Assembly: GCA_004144345.1 (NCBI GenBank)
Contig: SEEL01000006.1
Coordinates: 1-64,000, forward strand
Reading direction: 5' to 3'
Origin: Hyphomicrobiales bacterium
Lineage (GTDB): Bacteria > Pseudomonadota > Alphaproteobacteria > Rhizobiales > Devosiaceae
DNA: 64,000 nt
In this document: positions 26,777-36,531 of the stretch, one piece after another
Numbering within the stretch: the first letter of the stretch is position 1
How the letters are laid out: the number at the start of each line of letters is the position of its first letter
Notes under the pieces: generated by a model
The model's database searches: none
What the model was told of the DNA's origin: nothing
The model's input: the letters and a program-made list of their open reading frames with translations, nothing else
Program-made: the position numbers and the translations under genes

Positions 26777-28402
26777 TTGCATAAGCGAGCAACCAGCGGC
26801 AGCGAACTCGGAGCTATCCGTGCCCTGCTGCTGGTTGTCCTGTTTCTGCTCGGGGCGGCGCCGGCGCTTGGGCATGCCTCACTGATTGCCAGCGAGCCTG
26901 CGACCGGCACCATCCTGACGACCGCGCCGGACGAAATCGTCCTCACCTTCAGCGAGGCGGCCAGTGCCTTGGCGGTGCATCTGATCGATGTCGATGGGAC
27001 TCGAACGGCACTGACAAACGATGCCGCGTTGGCTGACGGCAACCGCATCGTTGTGACGCTACCGTCGGGGCTCGCAAACGGCACACATATGCTGTCGTGG
27101 CGCGCTGCGTCGAGCGACGGACACCCCATTTCGGGCACGGTGATCTTTTCAATTGGCGCCCCTAGCGAGGCGCCTCCCGCGGCAGAACCAGAATCCGACG
27201 CGGCGGTTCGCAGTCTGCTCTGGCTATCACGCTGCATAATGCTTGCGACTTTGCTCCTCGGGGCGGGCAGCAGCGGTTTTCGCATGGTCGCCGCCGCGCT
27301 CCCGCTGCTGGCCGGCCGGGTAGCGATCGCCGCATTGAGCGTGGGCGCTGTGGCCACGATCGCAACTTTCCCCTTGCATGGCCTTGATGCTCTCGGCCGG
27401 CCGCTTGCCGATTTTGGTGTGCCCGAAGTATGGGAAACGACAGCGTCCAGCGCCTACGGAGCAAGCGCTCTGGCGGCACTCGTGGCAATGGCGCTTGCGA
27501 GCGTGGCCATACTGGCGCGTCGCCCCAATCTGGCGGGATGGATCTCGCTGTCATCGCTGGTCGCCATTGGCCTGACCGCGTCGCTCAGCGGCCATGCCAG
27601 CTCTGCCGATCCTCGCTGGTTGACGCGCAGCATGGTCTTTCTTCACGTGGCCAGCATCGCGTGGTGGGCGGGCGAACTACTGCCGCTGGCGTTGCTTCTC
27701 CGCCAGGCAAGCGCGACAGCCAAGCCCCCGCTCTTGCGTTTTTCGCGCTTCATCCCCTACGTCGTCGCGCCACTGGTAGTCTCGGGCGTCACGTTGACCG
27801 TCATCCAGCTCGGGCCTCCAGGTCCATCCTGGTGGACGCCTTACACCTATCTGCTGGTCGCCAAGCTGCTCTTGCTCGTTGTCCTGTTTGCGGCTGCTGC
27901 GTGGAACCGCTGGTTCCTCACTGTGCGGGTCGTGGCCGGCGAGCATATGGCCATCCGGCATCTCCGCGCATCGATCCTGCTTGAGGTCGTACTGATCTTA
28001 ACCATTGTGGGGGTCGCAGCCGGCTGGCGCTTCACCGCGCCGCCACGAGCTGTGGCGGCGGCTGTGGCCAGCAGCGAAATACACGCCGATCTCGATTTCG
28101 ATAGCGGTCAGTTCACGGGAGGGCTGTCCATCAACCCCGCCCGAACAGGGCCGAATGTTCTCGACGTTGCCCTCTCGGGCAAGGACGGCGAGGCGGCACC
28201 CGCGCTGTCCATCCGGGTCTTCTTCAGCAAGCCCGAACTAACTATGGAAAAGTTCGAAATCGTCGGCGTGATGGGCGCTACTGGCTGGCACGCGGAAGAT
28301 GCCATCCTGCCTGGCGCGGGGATATGGATCGTCAGCGTCGAGGTCCGGATTTCAGACTTCGAGAAGGCGCACGCCAAAACGAACGTGGTGATCGCGGAGT
28401 AG
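26777..28402 (+). CDS. CopC-CopD fusion, copper uptake/resistance
   Basis: This 541-aa protein starts at TTG 26777. A leader (LLLVVLFLLGAAPALG) is followed by the mature HASLIASEPATGT, where the N-terminal His and the later DGHPISG are CopC copper ligands. CopC covers about 33-128. Then come eight or more membrane spans of CopD (LVVLFAAAAWNRWFLTVRVV) and a C-terminal extracytoplasmic domain of about 110 residues. It is predicted to move copper across the inner membrane to supply NirK and pseudoazurin. Such CopC-CopD fusions are common. It is the last gene of the rightward operon. Confidence 0.88.
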   Translation: MHKRATSGSELGAIRALLLVVLFLLGAAPALGHASLIASEPATGTILTTAPDEIVLTFSEAASALAVHLIDVDGTRTALTNDAALADGNRIVVTLPSGLANGTHMLSWRAASSDGHPISGTVIFSIGAPSEAPPAAEPESDAAVRSLLWLSRCIMLATLLLGAGSSGFRMVAAALPLLAGRVAIAALSVGAVATIATFPLHGLDALGRPLADFGVPEVWETTASSAYGASALAALVAMALASVAILARRPNLAGWISLSSLVAIGLTASLSGHASSADPRWLTRSMVFLHVASIAWWAGELLPLALLLRQASATAKPPLLRFSRFIPYVVAPLVVSGVTLTVIQLGPPGPSWWTPYTYLLVAKLLLLVVLFAAAAWNRWFLTVRVVAGEHMAIRHLRASILLEVVLILTIVGVAAGWRFTAPPRAVAAAVASSEIHADLDFDSGQFTGGLSINPARTGPNVLDVALSGKDGEAAPALSIRVFFSKPELTMEKFEIVGVMGATGWHAEDAILPGAGIWIVSVEVRISDFEKAHAKTNVVIAE

Positions 28403-28505
28403 CGGCCATCTCACCGCGATCGCACAGGGGTCTGCCGAGCTCTCGAGTCTTCCAGAGGGCGCTCGCATCTGCACCACCATCCACCTCTCGCCGCGCGGTC
28501 TGGCC

Positions 28506-29657
28506 TTACAGCGCGGCGGCTGTTCCCAGGATAGCCGTGACCTGCGCAGAAAGGGTAAGGCCATTGCCATGCGTTAGGGCAATCGCGGCCTCCGGGACCT
28601 GCCTGGCACCGGCGTGGCCGCGCAGCTGGGTAACGGCCTCGATCAGCATGAAGATGCCGTACATGCCCGGATGAATGCAGGAGAGGCCGCCGCCATTGGT
28701 GTTGACGGCGAGCCGCCCGCCCGGCGCGATGGCCCCATTCTGCACAAAGCGGCCGCCCTCCCCCTTGGGACAAAAACCGAGGTCCTCAACGAACAAGATC
28801 GGATTGATCGTGAAGGCGTCATAGAGCATCGCCACATCGATATCGGCCGGGCCGAGCCCGGCCATGCCAAACGCGGCAGGGCCACTTTGCGACGCGGCGG
28901 TCACCGTGAGGTCGGGCATGGCGCTGATGGCTCGATGCCAATGGGCGGCACCCACGCCAAGCATATAGATCGGCGGCTGTGACAGTCCACGGGCCCGGTC
29001 GGCACCGACCACGACAAGAGCACCGCCACCGTCGGTGACGAGGCAGCAATCGGCGATAGTCAACGGATCGGAGAGCATGCGGCTCGCGAGAACGTCGTCG
29101 ATGCTGAGTGGACCTTGCGCAAAGGCATCCGGGTTGAGGTTGGCCCAGGCGCGCGCCGCTACGGCTATTTCGGCGAGCATTTCGCGCGTCGTGCCGTACT
29201 CATGCATGTGGCGGCTCGCGGCGAGACCATAGGCGGTGATCGGGTGGCGGGGCTTGTAGGGCGCTTCATGCCATTGCGGCTCGGCCAGCGAGACAAGACG
29301 GCCACCGGCCGTGCGCTGGTTGGAACCATAGGCGATCAGCGCCACGTTGCAGAGGCCGGCCTCAATGGCGAGGGCAGCCTGCAGCAGATGCATTTGCGGC
29401 GATGCCCCACCCACATTGGTGCCGTCGAAATAAGTAGGATGCAGCCCAAGGTGCTCTGCCACTGACATCGAGGGAAAAGCATGCGTCGACGTTGCGGCGA
29501 AGACGCCGTCGACATCGCCAAGTTTGAGCCCGGCATCGGCGATGGCCTTGAGCGACGCCTCGGCCAGCAGTTCGATGGCGGAGAAACCGGGGGCCTCGCC
29601 GAGCCCAGCGGTGCCAATGCCGGCAATGGCGGCGCTGCCGCGAAGTGAACGGGTCAT
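28506..29657 (-). CDS. Thiolase-like / lipid-transfer (Ltp2-like) protein
   Basis: This 383-aa thiolase-superfamily protein is paired with a DUF35 gene (ATGA overlap). Where catalytic thiolases have a Cys in the N-terminal active-site loop, this one reads GTNVGGASPQ, with no Cys. It keeps LYDAFTINPILFVEDLGF and IHPGMYG, the Tyr-containing stretches typical of Ltp2-type retro-aldolases. So C-C cleavage of a beta-hydroxyacyl-CoA to a carbonyl and an acyl-CoA is a better prediction than classical thiolysis. It is the last gene of the acyl-CoA operon. An ordinary 'acetyl-CoA acetyltransferase' label would probably be wrong. Confidence 0.75.
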   Translation of the reverse strand: MTRSLRGSAAIAGIGTAGLGEAPGFSAIELLAEASLKAIADAGLKLGDVDGVFAATSTHAFPSMSVAEHLGLHPTYFDGTNVGGASPQMHLLQAALAIEAGLCNVALIAYGSNQRTAGGRLVSLAEPQWHEAPYKPRHPITAYGLAASRHMHEYGTTREMLAEIAVAARAWANLNPDAFAQGPLSIDDVLASRMLSDPLTIADCCLVTDGGGALVVVGADRARGLSQPPIYMLGVGAAHWHRAISAMPDLTVTAASQSGPAAFGMAGLGPADIDVAMLYDAFTINPILFVEDLGFCPKGEGGRFVQNGAIAPGGRLAVNTNGGGLSCIHPGMYGIFMLIEAVTQLRGHAGARQVPEAAIALTHGNGLTLSAQVTAILGTAAAL

Positions 29658-30022
29658 ACCGGGTCACCGATCACATCGAAGACCACGGCGGGCTCCCCGT
29701 CGATTTCGGCGATACGAGCGCCGACGCGGGTGCCGATCGCGACCTCAAGGATGCCGTCAACACGGCTCATCAGGCGCGGTCCCTCATCGAGTTCGACAAT
29801 GACGACGTTGAAATCGCCGCTCCGCGCGCGTGTGACTGTGGCGGCGTAGACGGTGCCCGTCCCTCTCGCTTCCACCCATTCCAGATCCGTCTCGCCGGTG
29901 CCTGGCACCGCGACGCGGGGGAACAGAACGTAGCGATTGGCACTGGGGCTGTATTGCAGCATGAAGCGCCCTTCCCCAAGGAAGCGCTGGTAGGCAGCTT
30001 GAGGTCCGAGCGGGCTAGTCAT
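29654..30022 (-). CDS. DUF35 OB-fold protein, partner of the thiolase-like protein
   Basis: The 122-aa protein starts at ATG 30022, overlapping the GH2 stop; its own stop overlaps the thiolase-like start. It has a DUF35 layout: an N-terminal helix (YQRFLGEGRFMLQY), a rubredoxin-like zinc-ribbon position (RYVLFPRVAVPGTGETDLEW), and an OB fold (VYAATVTRARSGDFNVVIVELDEG...GARVEI-type strands). The four zinc-ribbon cysteines of typical DUF35 proteins are all absent. DUF35 subunits bind and orient CoA substrates in thiolase or aldolase complexes. Confidence 0.78.
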   Translation of the reverse strand: MTSPLGPQAAYQRFLGEGRFMLQYSPSANRYVLFPRVAVPGTGETDLEWVEARGTGTVYAATVTRARSGDFNVVIVELDEGPRLMSRVDGILEVAIGTRVGARIAEIDGEPAVVFDVIGDPV

Positions 30023-32805
30023 GATGCAGCGGGCGCCGCCGCGCACGCCGTCCTGATCAAGGCATCAAACAAGGCGGCCGCAACCGGATCGGCGCCGGGC
30101 GCCTCGTTCATCAGCCGGAACGTCGAGGCGACGAGGCTGCCTGCGCCAATATGCTTTTCGATAACAATGGCCGCTGGCTTGTGGGCCCAGCCGACGACGA
30201 TGCCGGCGTGCATGCGGTTGACCGTATTGTTCACTTCCCACGGCCGGAAACCGTCGAGAAGATAGTGCGGCACGACCGAGGTGAAAGAGAGATCGAAAAG
30301 CGGTCCACCGGGGATATCGGCAAAGGCCCCTGAGCGATCGACCCAGCTGAAGCCGGCAATCCAGTCGCCACGCCACATGGTCCCGTCGCGCTCGATCAGG
30401 CGGAGATTGGGGAGCGCGTGGTCCGACGATATCCGCATCTGCCGGCCATCCAGTTCAATCGCATCGAGATGCGCCGGGCCAGCCGAGGTAAGATCGCTGC
30501 GCAACCCTGGCGCCGGTTGCCTGCCGTCCGCCAGAACCAGATAGCGCGCACCTGCTTCGATTGCCGCTATGGCGCGGGCATCGAGCGTCCGCACGACGAT
30601 GAGGTCGGCCGCCCCCTCTGGCGCGCTGCGATAACCTAGGCCAGCAAGATACGCCGCGATGCCGGCATCTTCGGCAAAGATCGTCACATTGGGTACGCGG
30701 CGCGCGGCGTAAAGCGCGATGTCGCAACTGTTGGAGGCGAGCAGTTGGTCGCCAGATTTCAGCGTGAAGTCGATGCGTGCCATGCGACTGATATCGCTGG
30801 GCGGGAGCTGCATAGTGAGCGAACCGAAAGGCGCCGTCGCCAGCGGTCCGGTTGCGGGCACTTCAATGCTGCCCGAGGCGTCGCCGCTCCAGCTGAGCGT
30901 CGTGCCCGCGGGAAGCGATGCGCCGCCCGTGGCAATGGTCAGATCGATGGCGAGGGTGCTGCCCGCATAGGCGGCATAGCGCGCCGGGCGCGGCACGATG
31001 ACGATGTCGGCATTGATGGTGCCGAAGACATCGTGGAACACGCGCGGATTACGCCGCATATCGAGCAGGCCGTTGGCTTCCCAATGCAGATCGGTCAGCT
31101 CGGTGATGACATAGCCGACAATCTGCGGGTGGAGGCGTATCTGCTCGATCTGATAGCGGAGGTTCATGAACTGGTACCACTGCACCGCTTCAATGAACCG
31201 CGTGAAACCGCCGAAGACGCGCCCAAGGCCGAGAGCGGCAAAACGCTCTTCCATGCCGTGCGGCACGGCGGCGCCATCGCCCCAGCGGTCGCCGCTCTCA
31301 AACCAGGCTGGCTCGGTGCCATCAGCGCTGCGCAAGAGGGCCGGGTCCGGAAGACCCCAGACGCCGAACTCGGAGACGATCAGCGGTTCGTCGCCGCGCC
31401 GCTCGGCATCGCCGAAGGGCGAATAGGTCCAGTCGGCGCCCGTCGCGAACTGTGCCGTCAGATCGTTCCACTCCTGCCGGCGCTCGGGAACCGAGCGGTA
31501 GTAGTGGAAGTCGTTGATGTCGCTCCTCACGTGGAAATTGGGGAAGCAGGGCGAGTTGTCGACAACAAGGCGCGTCGGATCGAGCGCCTTCAGCCAGTCG
31601 TAGCTCTCCTTGAGCCAGGCGCGATGGGCGGCATTCTCGACCAGCCGCGTGCCCCAATCCTCATTGATGATGGTCCAGGCGATGATCGAGGGATGGTTGC
31701 GATCACGCGCCACGAGCCCGGCCAGGGTGTCGCGCATGCGACGCGCCGACTGAGCCGTGAAGGAGGCGACGTTCGGCACTTCGGTCCAGACGAGAAGGCC
31801 GAAGCGATCTGCCACGTCATAGTAGCGCGGATCGGGCACCTTGATGTGGCAGCGCAGCGTGTTGAGCCCGAGTGCAATGGCCTTGCGGGCCTGATCCTCG
31901 AGGAACGCGGTAGCAGGCGTGGTGTAAAGGCTATCGGCGTAGTAGTCTTGATCGAGCGCGGCGCGCATGAGGATCGCCCGCCCGTTGAGCAGGATGCGGC
32001 CCTCGGAGGTCGTGACACTGCGGAAGCCGAAGCGCTCTTCGACGATGTCGACACCATCGGCGAGATTGACCACCAGCCGATAGAGATGTGGCGCGCCGAT
32101 ATCCCATAGCTGCGCGCCGGGGACGTAGAGGGTGAGGGCAACATCATCGGCTGCGGTGAGCGTCGTGCTGGCGTGGATCGCGCCATCGGCATCGACGATC
32201 TGCACCACGGCCGGAAGTTGCCGCGCCGCGGGGCTGAAGCGCAAGTGTGCGCGCAGGGTGCGATCGGCACCGGCGTCGATCACTGCCGAAACGAGGCGGC
32301 GGGGGTCGCGGATCTCGAGCGCGACGGACTGCCAGATGCCGCCGACCGCGCCGTACCAGGACTGCTTGCCGTGTGGGATCTCGTCGAAGGGATAATCCGG
32401 GAAAGCCGCGCGATCAGCCGATGGCAGGGTGACGTGAACCTCGATCTCGTTCTGATCGCGCAGCAGATCGGGCGGCAGAAGCAGTTCGAAGGGCAGATAA
32501 GCGCCCTCGTGACTGCCGAGGGTGGCGCCGTTGAGCACCACCGTGCAGAAATAGCTGACGGCGCCGAAGCAGAGGGCCAGCTCCTGCCCGTCATGCAGAG
32601 CCGGCCGGGTAAAGCGCCGCCGGTAGATGGCGTGGCCGGTGCTGTCGGTAAGGTCGCGGAACTGCGCCTGCCAGGCCGACGGCACCGCCGTTTCGCGCCA
32701 GGGACCGCGCTCGTGCTGGAACTGCCAGATGCCATCGAGCGACAGGCGGCGGCGCGCCGAGCGCGACCCGGAGCCATAGATCGTCATCAAATCGCGTTCA
32801 GACAT
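30019..32805 (-). CDS. GH2 glycosidase embedded in the acyl-CoA operon
   Basis: The 928-aa protein has no signal peptide. The order is GH2 sugar-binding domain (about 20-180; ICRRRFTRP-like YRRRFTRP, LNGATLGSHEGAYLPFE), Ig-like domain (about 180-290), and catalytic barrel with acid/base Glu382 (IINEDWG) and nucleophile Glu479 (VSEFGVWG). About 300 residues of extra C-terminal beta domains follow. The specificity (beta-galactosidase, glucuronidase or other) is open. It lies between ETF-quinone oxidoreductase and the DUF35/thiolase pair, with its stop coupled to DUF35. This suggests that the substrate of the pathway is a glycoside. Confidence 0.85.
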   Translation of the reverse strand: MSERDLMTIYGSGSRSARRRLSLDGIWQFQHERGPWRETAVPSAWQAQFRDLTDSTGHAIYRRRFTRPALHDGQELALCFGAVSYFCTVVLNGATLGSHEGAYLPFELLLPPDLLRDQNEIEVHVTLPSADRAAFPDYPFDEIPHGKQSWYGAVGGIWQSVALEIRDPRRLVSAVIDAGADRTLRAHLRFSPAARQLPAVVQIVDADGAIHASTTLTAADDVALTLYVPGAQLWDIGAPHLYRLVVNLADGVDIVEERFGFRSVTTSEGRILLNGRAILMRAALDQDYYADSLYTTPATAFLEDQARKAIALGLNTLRCHIKVPDPRYYDVADRFGLLVWTEVPNVASFTAQSARRMRDTLAGLVARDRNHPSIIAWTIINEDWGTRLVENAAHRAWLKESYDWLKALDPTRLVVDNSPCFPNFHVRSDINDFHYYRSVPERRQEWNDLTAQFATGADWTYSPFGDAERRGDEPLIVSEFGVWGLPDPALLRSADGTEPAWFESGDRWGDGAAVPHGMEERFAALGLGRVFGGFTRFIEAVQWYQFMNLRYQIEQIRLHPQIVGYVITELTDLHWEANGLLDMRRNPRVFHDVFGTINADIVIVPRPARYAAYAGSTLAIDLTIATGGASLPAGTTLSWSGDASGSIEVPATGPLATAPFGSLTMQLPPSDISRMARIDFTLKSGDQLLASNSCDIALYAARRVPNVTIFAEDAGIAAYLAGLGYRSAPEGAADLIVVRTLDARAIAAIEAGARYLVLADGRQPAPGLRSDLTSAGPAHLDAIELDGRQMRISSDHALPNLRLIERDGTMWRGDWIAGFSWVDRSGAFADIPGGPLFDLSFTSVVPHYLLDGFRPWEVNNTVNRMHAGIVVGWAHKPAAIVIEKHIGAGSLVASTFRLMNEAPGADPVAAALFDALIRTACAAAPAAS

Positions 32806-32840
32806 CTGCCACCGCCATCCCTATCCGTCGCCGCGCGCGG

Positions 32841-34469
32841 CTACATGCCTGCATAGTTCGGACCGGAGCCGCCCTGTGGTGGTACCCAGTCTATATTGGC
32901 CGCGGGATCCTTGATGTCACAGGCCTTGCAGTGAACACAGTTCGCGGCGTTGATCCGGAGCGTCGGCTGTCCGTCGGCGCCGGTTTCGATTTCATAGACA
33001 CCGGCCGGGCAGTAGCGCTGCGCCGGTTCGGCATAGAGCGGTAGGTTCGAGCGCACCGGGACGGCAGGATCGCGGAGGCGCAGATGCACCGGCTGGCCCT
33101 CGTCATGCTGCAGATTGGCGAGGAACACCGAGGACAGCCGATCGAAGGTGAGCTTGCCATCGGGCGCCGGATAATCGATCCGCGCCGATTGCTGCGCCAG
33201 GCGCAGCTTGGTGTGATCGGGCGCCGGGTGGCGCAGGGTGCCGAAGGGCGAGCGGCCGATGAGCGCGTTAGCCCATAGATCGATGCCCGACAGCAGTGTG
33301 CCTAACCGTGTGCCGAATTTCGACAGCATGGGTTTGGCGTTGCGCGCCGGGCGCAGATCGGCGCCGATAGGACCAGCGAGCAGCGTGCTGCGCAGATCCT
33401 CGATAGCATCGTGGCTGCGGCCGGCGGTTAGGGCCGCGAACACCGCCTCGGCCGTGCCGATGCCCGACCACATGGCGTTGTGGCTGCCCTTGATGCGCGG
33501 CACGTTCATGAAGCCAGCCGAACAGCCGATCAACGCGCCGCCCGGAAAGGCCAGTTGCGGAATCGACTGAAGACCGCCCGAGGTCATGGCGCGCGCGCCA
33601 TAGGCGATGCGGCGTCCGCCTGCCAGCAGCGTGCGCAGGCGTGGATGTGTCTTCCAGCGTTGCATCTCATCGAAGGGCGAGAGCCAGGGATTGCTGTAGT
33701 TGAGATGGACCACATAGCCGAGGACCACCTGCGTGCCTTCAGCATGATAGACGAAGCCACCGCCGCCGGTGTCGTCGCGGAGCGGCCAGCCCAGATGATG
33801 TTCGACATGGCCGGCGCGATGCTGCGCCGCCGGGATTTCCCAGACTTCCTTGATGCCGAGGCCGTAGTGCTGTGGCTCACTGTTCTGGTCGAGGCCGAAG
33901 CGGGCGATCAGCCCCTTGGCCAGCGACCCGCGCGCGCCTTCGGCGATGAGCGTGTAGCGGGCGTGGAGCTCGATGCCGGGACTGTCGCCCACATCGCCGG
34001 TGGCGACGCCGGTGACGCGACCCGTCTCGTCGTGGAGCATCTCGGTGGCGGCAAAGCCGGGGAAGACATCGATGCCCATGGCGACGGCCTGCTCGCCAAG
34101 CCAGCGGCAGAGATTGCCGAGGCTGGCAATGTAGCAGCCATGATTGGCGAGCTGCGGCGGCAGCAGCAGCGAGGGGATTGCAACTGACCGCTGCGCGCCG
34201 AGAATGCGGAACTCGTCGGAGGCGACCGCGAGACCGAGTGGCGCGCCGCGCGCCTGCCAGTCCGGCAGGAGCGCGTTGAGCGCCGCCGGATCGATGATGG
34301 CGCCCGAAAGGATATGCCCACCAATCTCGGCGGACTTTTCCAGCACGGCGATTGCCAGAGAGACGCCGCTCGCATCGGCCAGCTGCTTGAGCTTGATGGC
34401 AGCAGCGAGCCCGGCCGGGCCGGCGCCGACGATCACCACATCGAAGGGGATGGCTTCGCGTTCGGTCAT
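32841..34469 (-). CDS. Electron transfer flavoprotein-ubiquinone oxidoreductase
   Basis: The 542-aa membrane-associated flavoprotein passes electrons from ETF to ubiquinone. It has an N-terminal FAD Rossmann motif (VVIVGAGPAGLAAAIKL), the family motif GGHILSGAIIDPAAL, and a C-terminal [4Fe-4S] ferredoxin domain with CPAGVYE and NCVHCKACDIKDP. The start at 34469 (MTEREAIPF) overlaps the stop of the FadJ-like gene by ATGA. With ETF alpha/beta at 48.7-50.4 kb it forms the electron outlet for the acyl-CoA dehydrogenase of the same operon. Confidence 0.95.
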   Translation of the reverse strand: MTEREAIPFDVVIVGAGPAGLAAAIKLKQLADASGVSLAIAVLEKSAEIGGHILSGAIIDPAALNALLPDWQARGAPLGLAVASDEFRILGAQRSVAIPSLLLPPQLANHGCYIASLGNLCRWLGEQAVAMGIDVFPGFAATEMLHDETGRVTGVATGDVGDSPGIELHARYTLIAEGARGSLAKGLIARFGLDQNSEPQHYGLGIKEVWEIPAAQHRAGHVEHHLGWPLRDDTGGGGFVYHAEGTQVVLGYVVHLNYSNPWLSPFDEMQRWKTHPRLRTLLAGGRRIAYGARAMTSGGLQSIPQLAFPGGALIGCSAGFMNVPRIKGSHNAMWSGIGTAEAVFAALTAGRSHDAIEDLRSTLLAGPIGADLRPARNAKPMLSKFGTRLGTLLSGIDLWANALIGRSPFGTLRHPAPDHTKLRLAQQSARIDYPAPDGKLTFDRLSSVFLANLQHDEGQPVHLRLRDPAVPVRSNLPLYAEPAQRYCPAGVYEIETGADGQPTLRINAANCVHCKACDIKDPAANIDWVPPQGGSGPNYAGM

Positions 34470-36511
34470 TTGGCGCTCCCCGTCGCGGCTGCGATGAGAC
34501 CGGCGGCAGGCGCGAAGCGCGCATCGCCTAGCGTTTGCTGCCAGCGGTTCAGACCGGCAATGGCCTGTCCCCAACCCTGCTGCTCTGCCCAATGCATCGG
34601 GCCGCCCAGCCAGCGCGGGAAGCCGTAGCCATTTGCCCAGACCACATCGATATCGGCAGCGCGCGACACGACGTTCTCATCGAGTATGCGCCAGCCCTCA
34701 TTGACCATCGGCAGATGCGTGCGCTCGAGGATTTCGTCGTGCGAGATGGACCGGCGCGTCACGCCCGCCGCGCGTGACTGCTGCTCGATGAGGCGCGTCA
34801 CCTCGCCGTCGGCCAGCGGCTCGCGGGACCCGGGCTCGTAGCGATAATAGCCGCTGCCGGTCTTCTGGCCGAAGCGGCCCTGTTCGCACAGGCTATCGGC
34901 GATGGCTTCGTGCTGGCCGAGGAATTTGCGGTTGCGCCAGGCAATATCAAGGCCCGCCATGTCCCACATCTGCAGCGGCCCCATGGGCCAGCCGAAGCGC
35001 CGGTGCGCCTCGTCAATATCGTGCGGCAGCGCGCCTTCGAGCAACAGACGAGGGATTTGTGCATTGCGCGCGCCCAGCATGCGGTTGCCGACGAAGCCAT
35101 GGCAGACGCCGACGACCACGGGCACCTTGGCCATGGCGCGGCCGAGCGAATAGAGCGTGGCGAGCACATCGGGCGCGGTCTCGGCGCCGCGCACCACTTC
35201 GACCAGCTTCATCACATGGGCGGGCGAGAAGAAATGCATGCCCGCGACATCCTGCGGACGCGACGTGGCGGCGGCGAGCACATCGATGTCGAGATAGGAC
35301 GTGTTGGTTGCTAGGATGGCGCCGGGCCGCAGGATGCGGTCCAGCTCGGCAAAGATCGCCTGCTTGATGGCGAGATCCTCGAAGGCGGCTTCGACGACGA
35401 GATCGCACGACGCCAGATCGGCGAGCGTCGTCGTGCCGGCTACCCGCGCCAGGCGCGCTTCCGCCTCGATGCGCGACAGCGTGCCCTTGCGCAGGGCGCT
35501 GTCATAGACCGCGCCGATGCGCGACAGGCCGGCGGCCAACGCCGTCTCGGAGACTTCGCGCACCGTGACGTCGAAACCGGCATTGACGAAGGCGAGCGCA
35601 ATGCCGCTGCCGAGCGTGCCGGCGCCGACGATACCGACGCGCCGCACCGGACGCCGGGCGATCTTGCGGAGATCGAGATCGCCGACGCTCGCCGTCTGGC
35701 GCTCTGCAAAGAACAGATGGCGCTGGGCGCGCGATGAGGGGCCGGCGCGCAAGTCCTCAAAGATCGCGCGCTCGGTGAGCAGGGCCGCGTCGAACGCGAG
35801 AGTTGCGGCGTTGCGCACCGCCTCGCAGGCGCGGGCTACGGCCGGATTACCCGCCTTGCGGGTGAGGGCAACAACGCGCGCCTCGAAAGCCGCATCAAGC
35901 ACCGGCGGCGGCAAGTCCCGCGCGCGGGTCGGAAGTGAGCGCAAATGGCTGCGCAGATAGTCGATGGTTTCGCCCTCGATTGCTTCGAAGGCCAGGGCAT
36001 GGACGATGCCCTGCTGCTGGGCGTCGCTGGCCGGTACAGGCTCGCCCGAGGCGATCATGACGAGCGCCGGGGCGGCGCCGATGAGACGCGGCAGGCGCAC
36101 GGTGCCCCCGCCGCCCGGAATGAGGCCGAGCTTGATTTCGGGAAGGCCGACCACCGCGTCGGCGGCGAGCACGCGGATGTGGCAGGCCAGCGCCAGCTCA
36201 AGGCCGCCGCCGAGAACTGTTCCGTGCATGGCGGCCGCCACCGGCTTTTGCATGGTCTCGATCCGCGCGATCAGTTCGGTGAGCGTCGGCGCGACCGGCG
36301 CCCGATCGAATTCCCTGATGTCCGCGCCGGCAAAGAAGGTGCGGCCGCGGCAGGCGATGACCACGCCCCGAACGCCGGCATCAGCGTCGGCAGCGTCGAG
36401 GGCATCATGAAGGGCGTGGCGCACGGCATGGCCGAGCGCATTGACGGGCGGGTTATCGATGGCGAGGACGACAATCCCGTCGGCACGCGTAATGTCGAGG
36501 ACGGAATCCAT
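34466..36511 (-). CDS. FadJ-like enoyl-CoA hydratase / 3-hydroxyacyl-CoA dehydrogenase
   Basis: This is a 681-aa bifunctional enzyme. The crotonase domain at about 1-190 includes [20 protein letters not shown] and [15 protein letters not shown] (oxyanion hole). The NAD-binding 3-hydroxyacyl-CoA dehydrogenase domain starts at about 290 ([16 protein letters not shown]) and includes [16 protein letters not shown] and two C-terminal helical domains. The start at 36511 has AGAGGA seven bases upstream. It follows the acyl-CoA dehydrogenase by 20 bp. It hydrates an enoyl-CoA and can oxidise the 3-hydroxyacyl-CoA. Confidence 0.92.
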   Translation of the reverse strand: MDSVLDITRADGIVVLAIDNPPVNALGHAVRHALHDALDAADADAGVRGVVIACRGRTFFAGADIREFDRAPVAPTLTELIARIETMQKPVAAAMHGTVLGGGLELALACHIRVLAADAVVGLPEIKLGLIPGGGGTVRLPRLIGAAPALVMIASGEPVPASDAQQQGIVHALAFEAIEGETIDYLRSHLRSLPTRARDLPPPVLDAAFEARVVALTRKAGNPAVARACEAVRNAATLAFDAALLTERAIFEDLRAGPSSRAQRHLFFAERQTASVGDLDLRKIARRPVRRVGIVGAGTLGSGIALAFVNAGFDVTVREVSETALAAGLSRIGAVYDSALRKGTLSRIEAEARLARVAGTTTLADLASCDLVVEAAFEDLAIKQAIFAELDRILRPGAILATNTSYLDIDVLAAATSRPQDVAGMHFFSPAHVMKLVEVVRGAETAPDVLATLYSLGRAMAKVPVVVGVCHGFVGNRMLGARNAQIPRLLLEGALPHDIDEAHRRFGWPMGPLQMWDMAGLDIAWRNRKFLGQHEAIADSLCEQGRFGQKTGSGYYRYEPGSREPLADGEVTRLIEQQSRAAGVTRRSISHDEILERTHLPMVNEGWRILDENVVSRAADIDVVWANGYGFPRWLGGPMHWAEQQGWGQAIAGLNRWQQTLGDARFAPAAGLIAAATGSAK

Positions 36512-36531
36512 CAGCACGTCCTCTCGCCGCG

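Noticed and set aside
28506-29657. Annotation as a classical acetyl-CoA acetyltransferase (thiolase)
   Set aside because: The nucleophilic Cys position is not Cys and the gene is coupled to a DUF35 partner, which fits the Ltp2-like group better.
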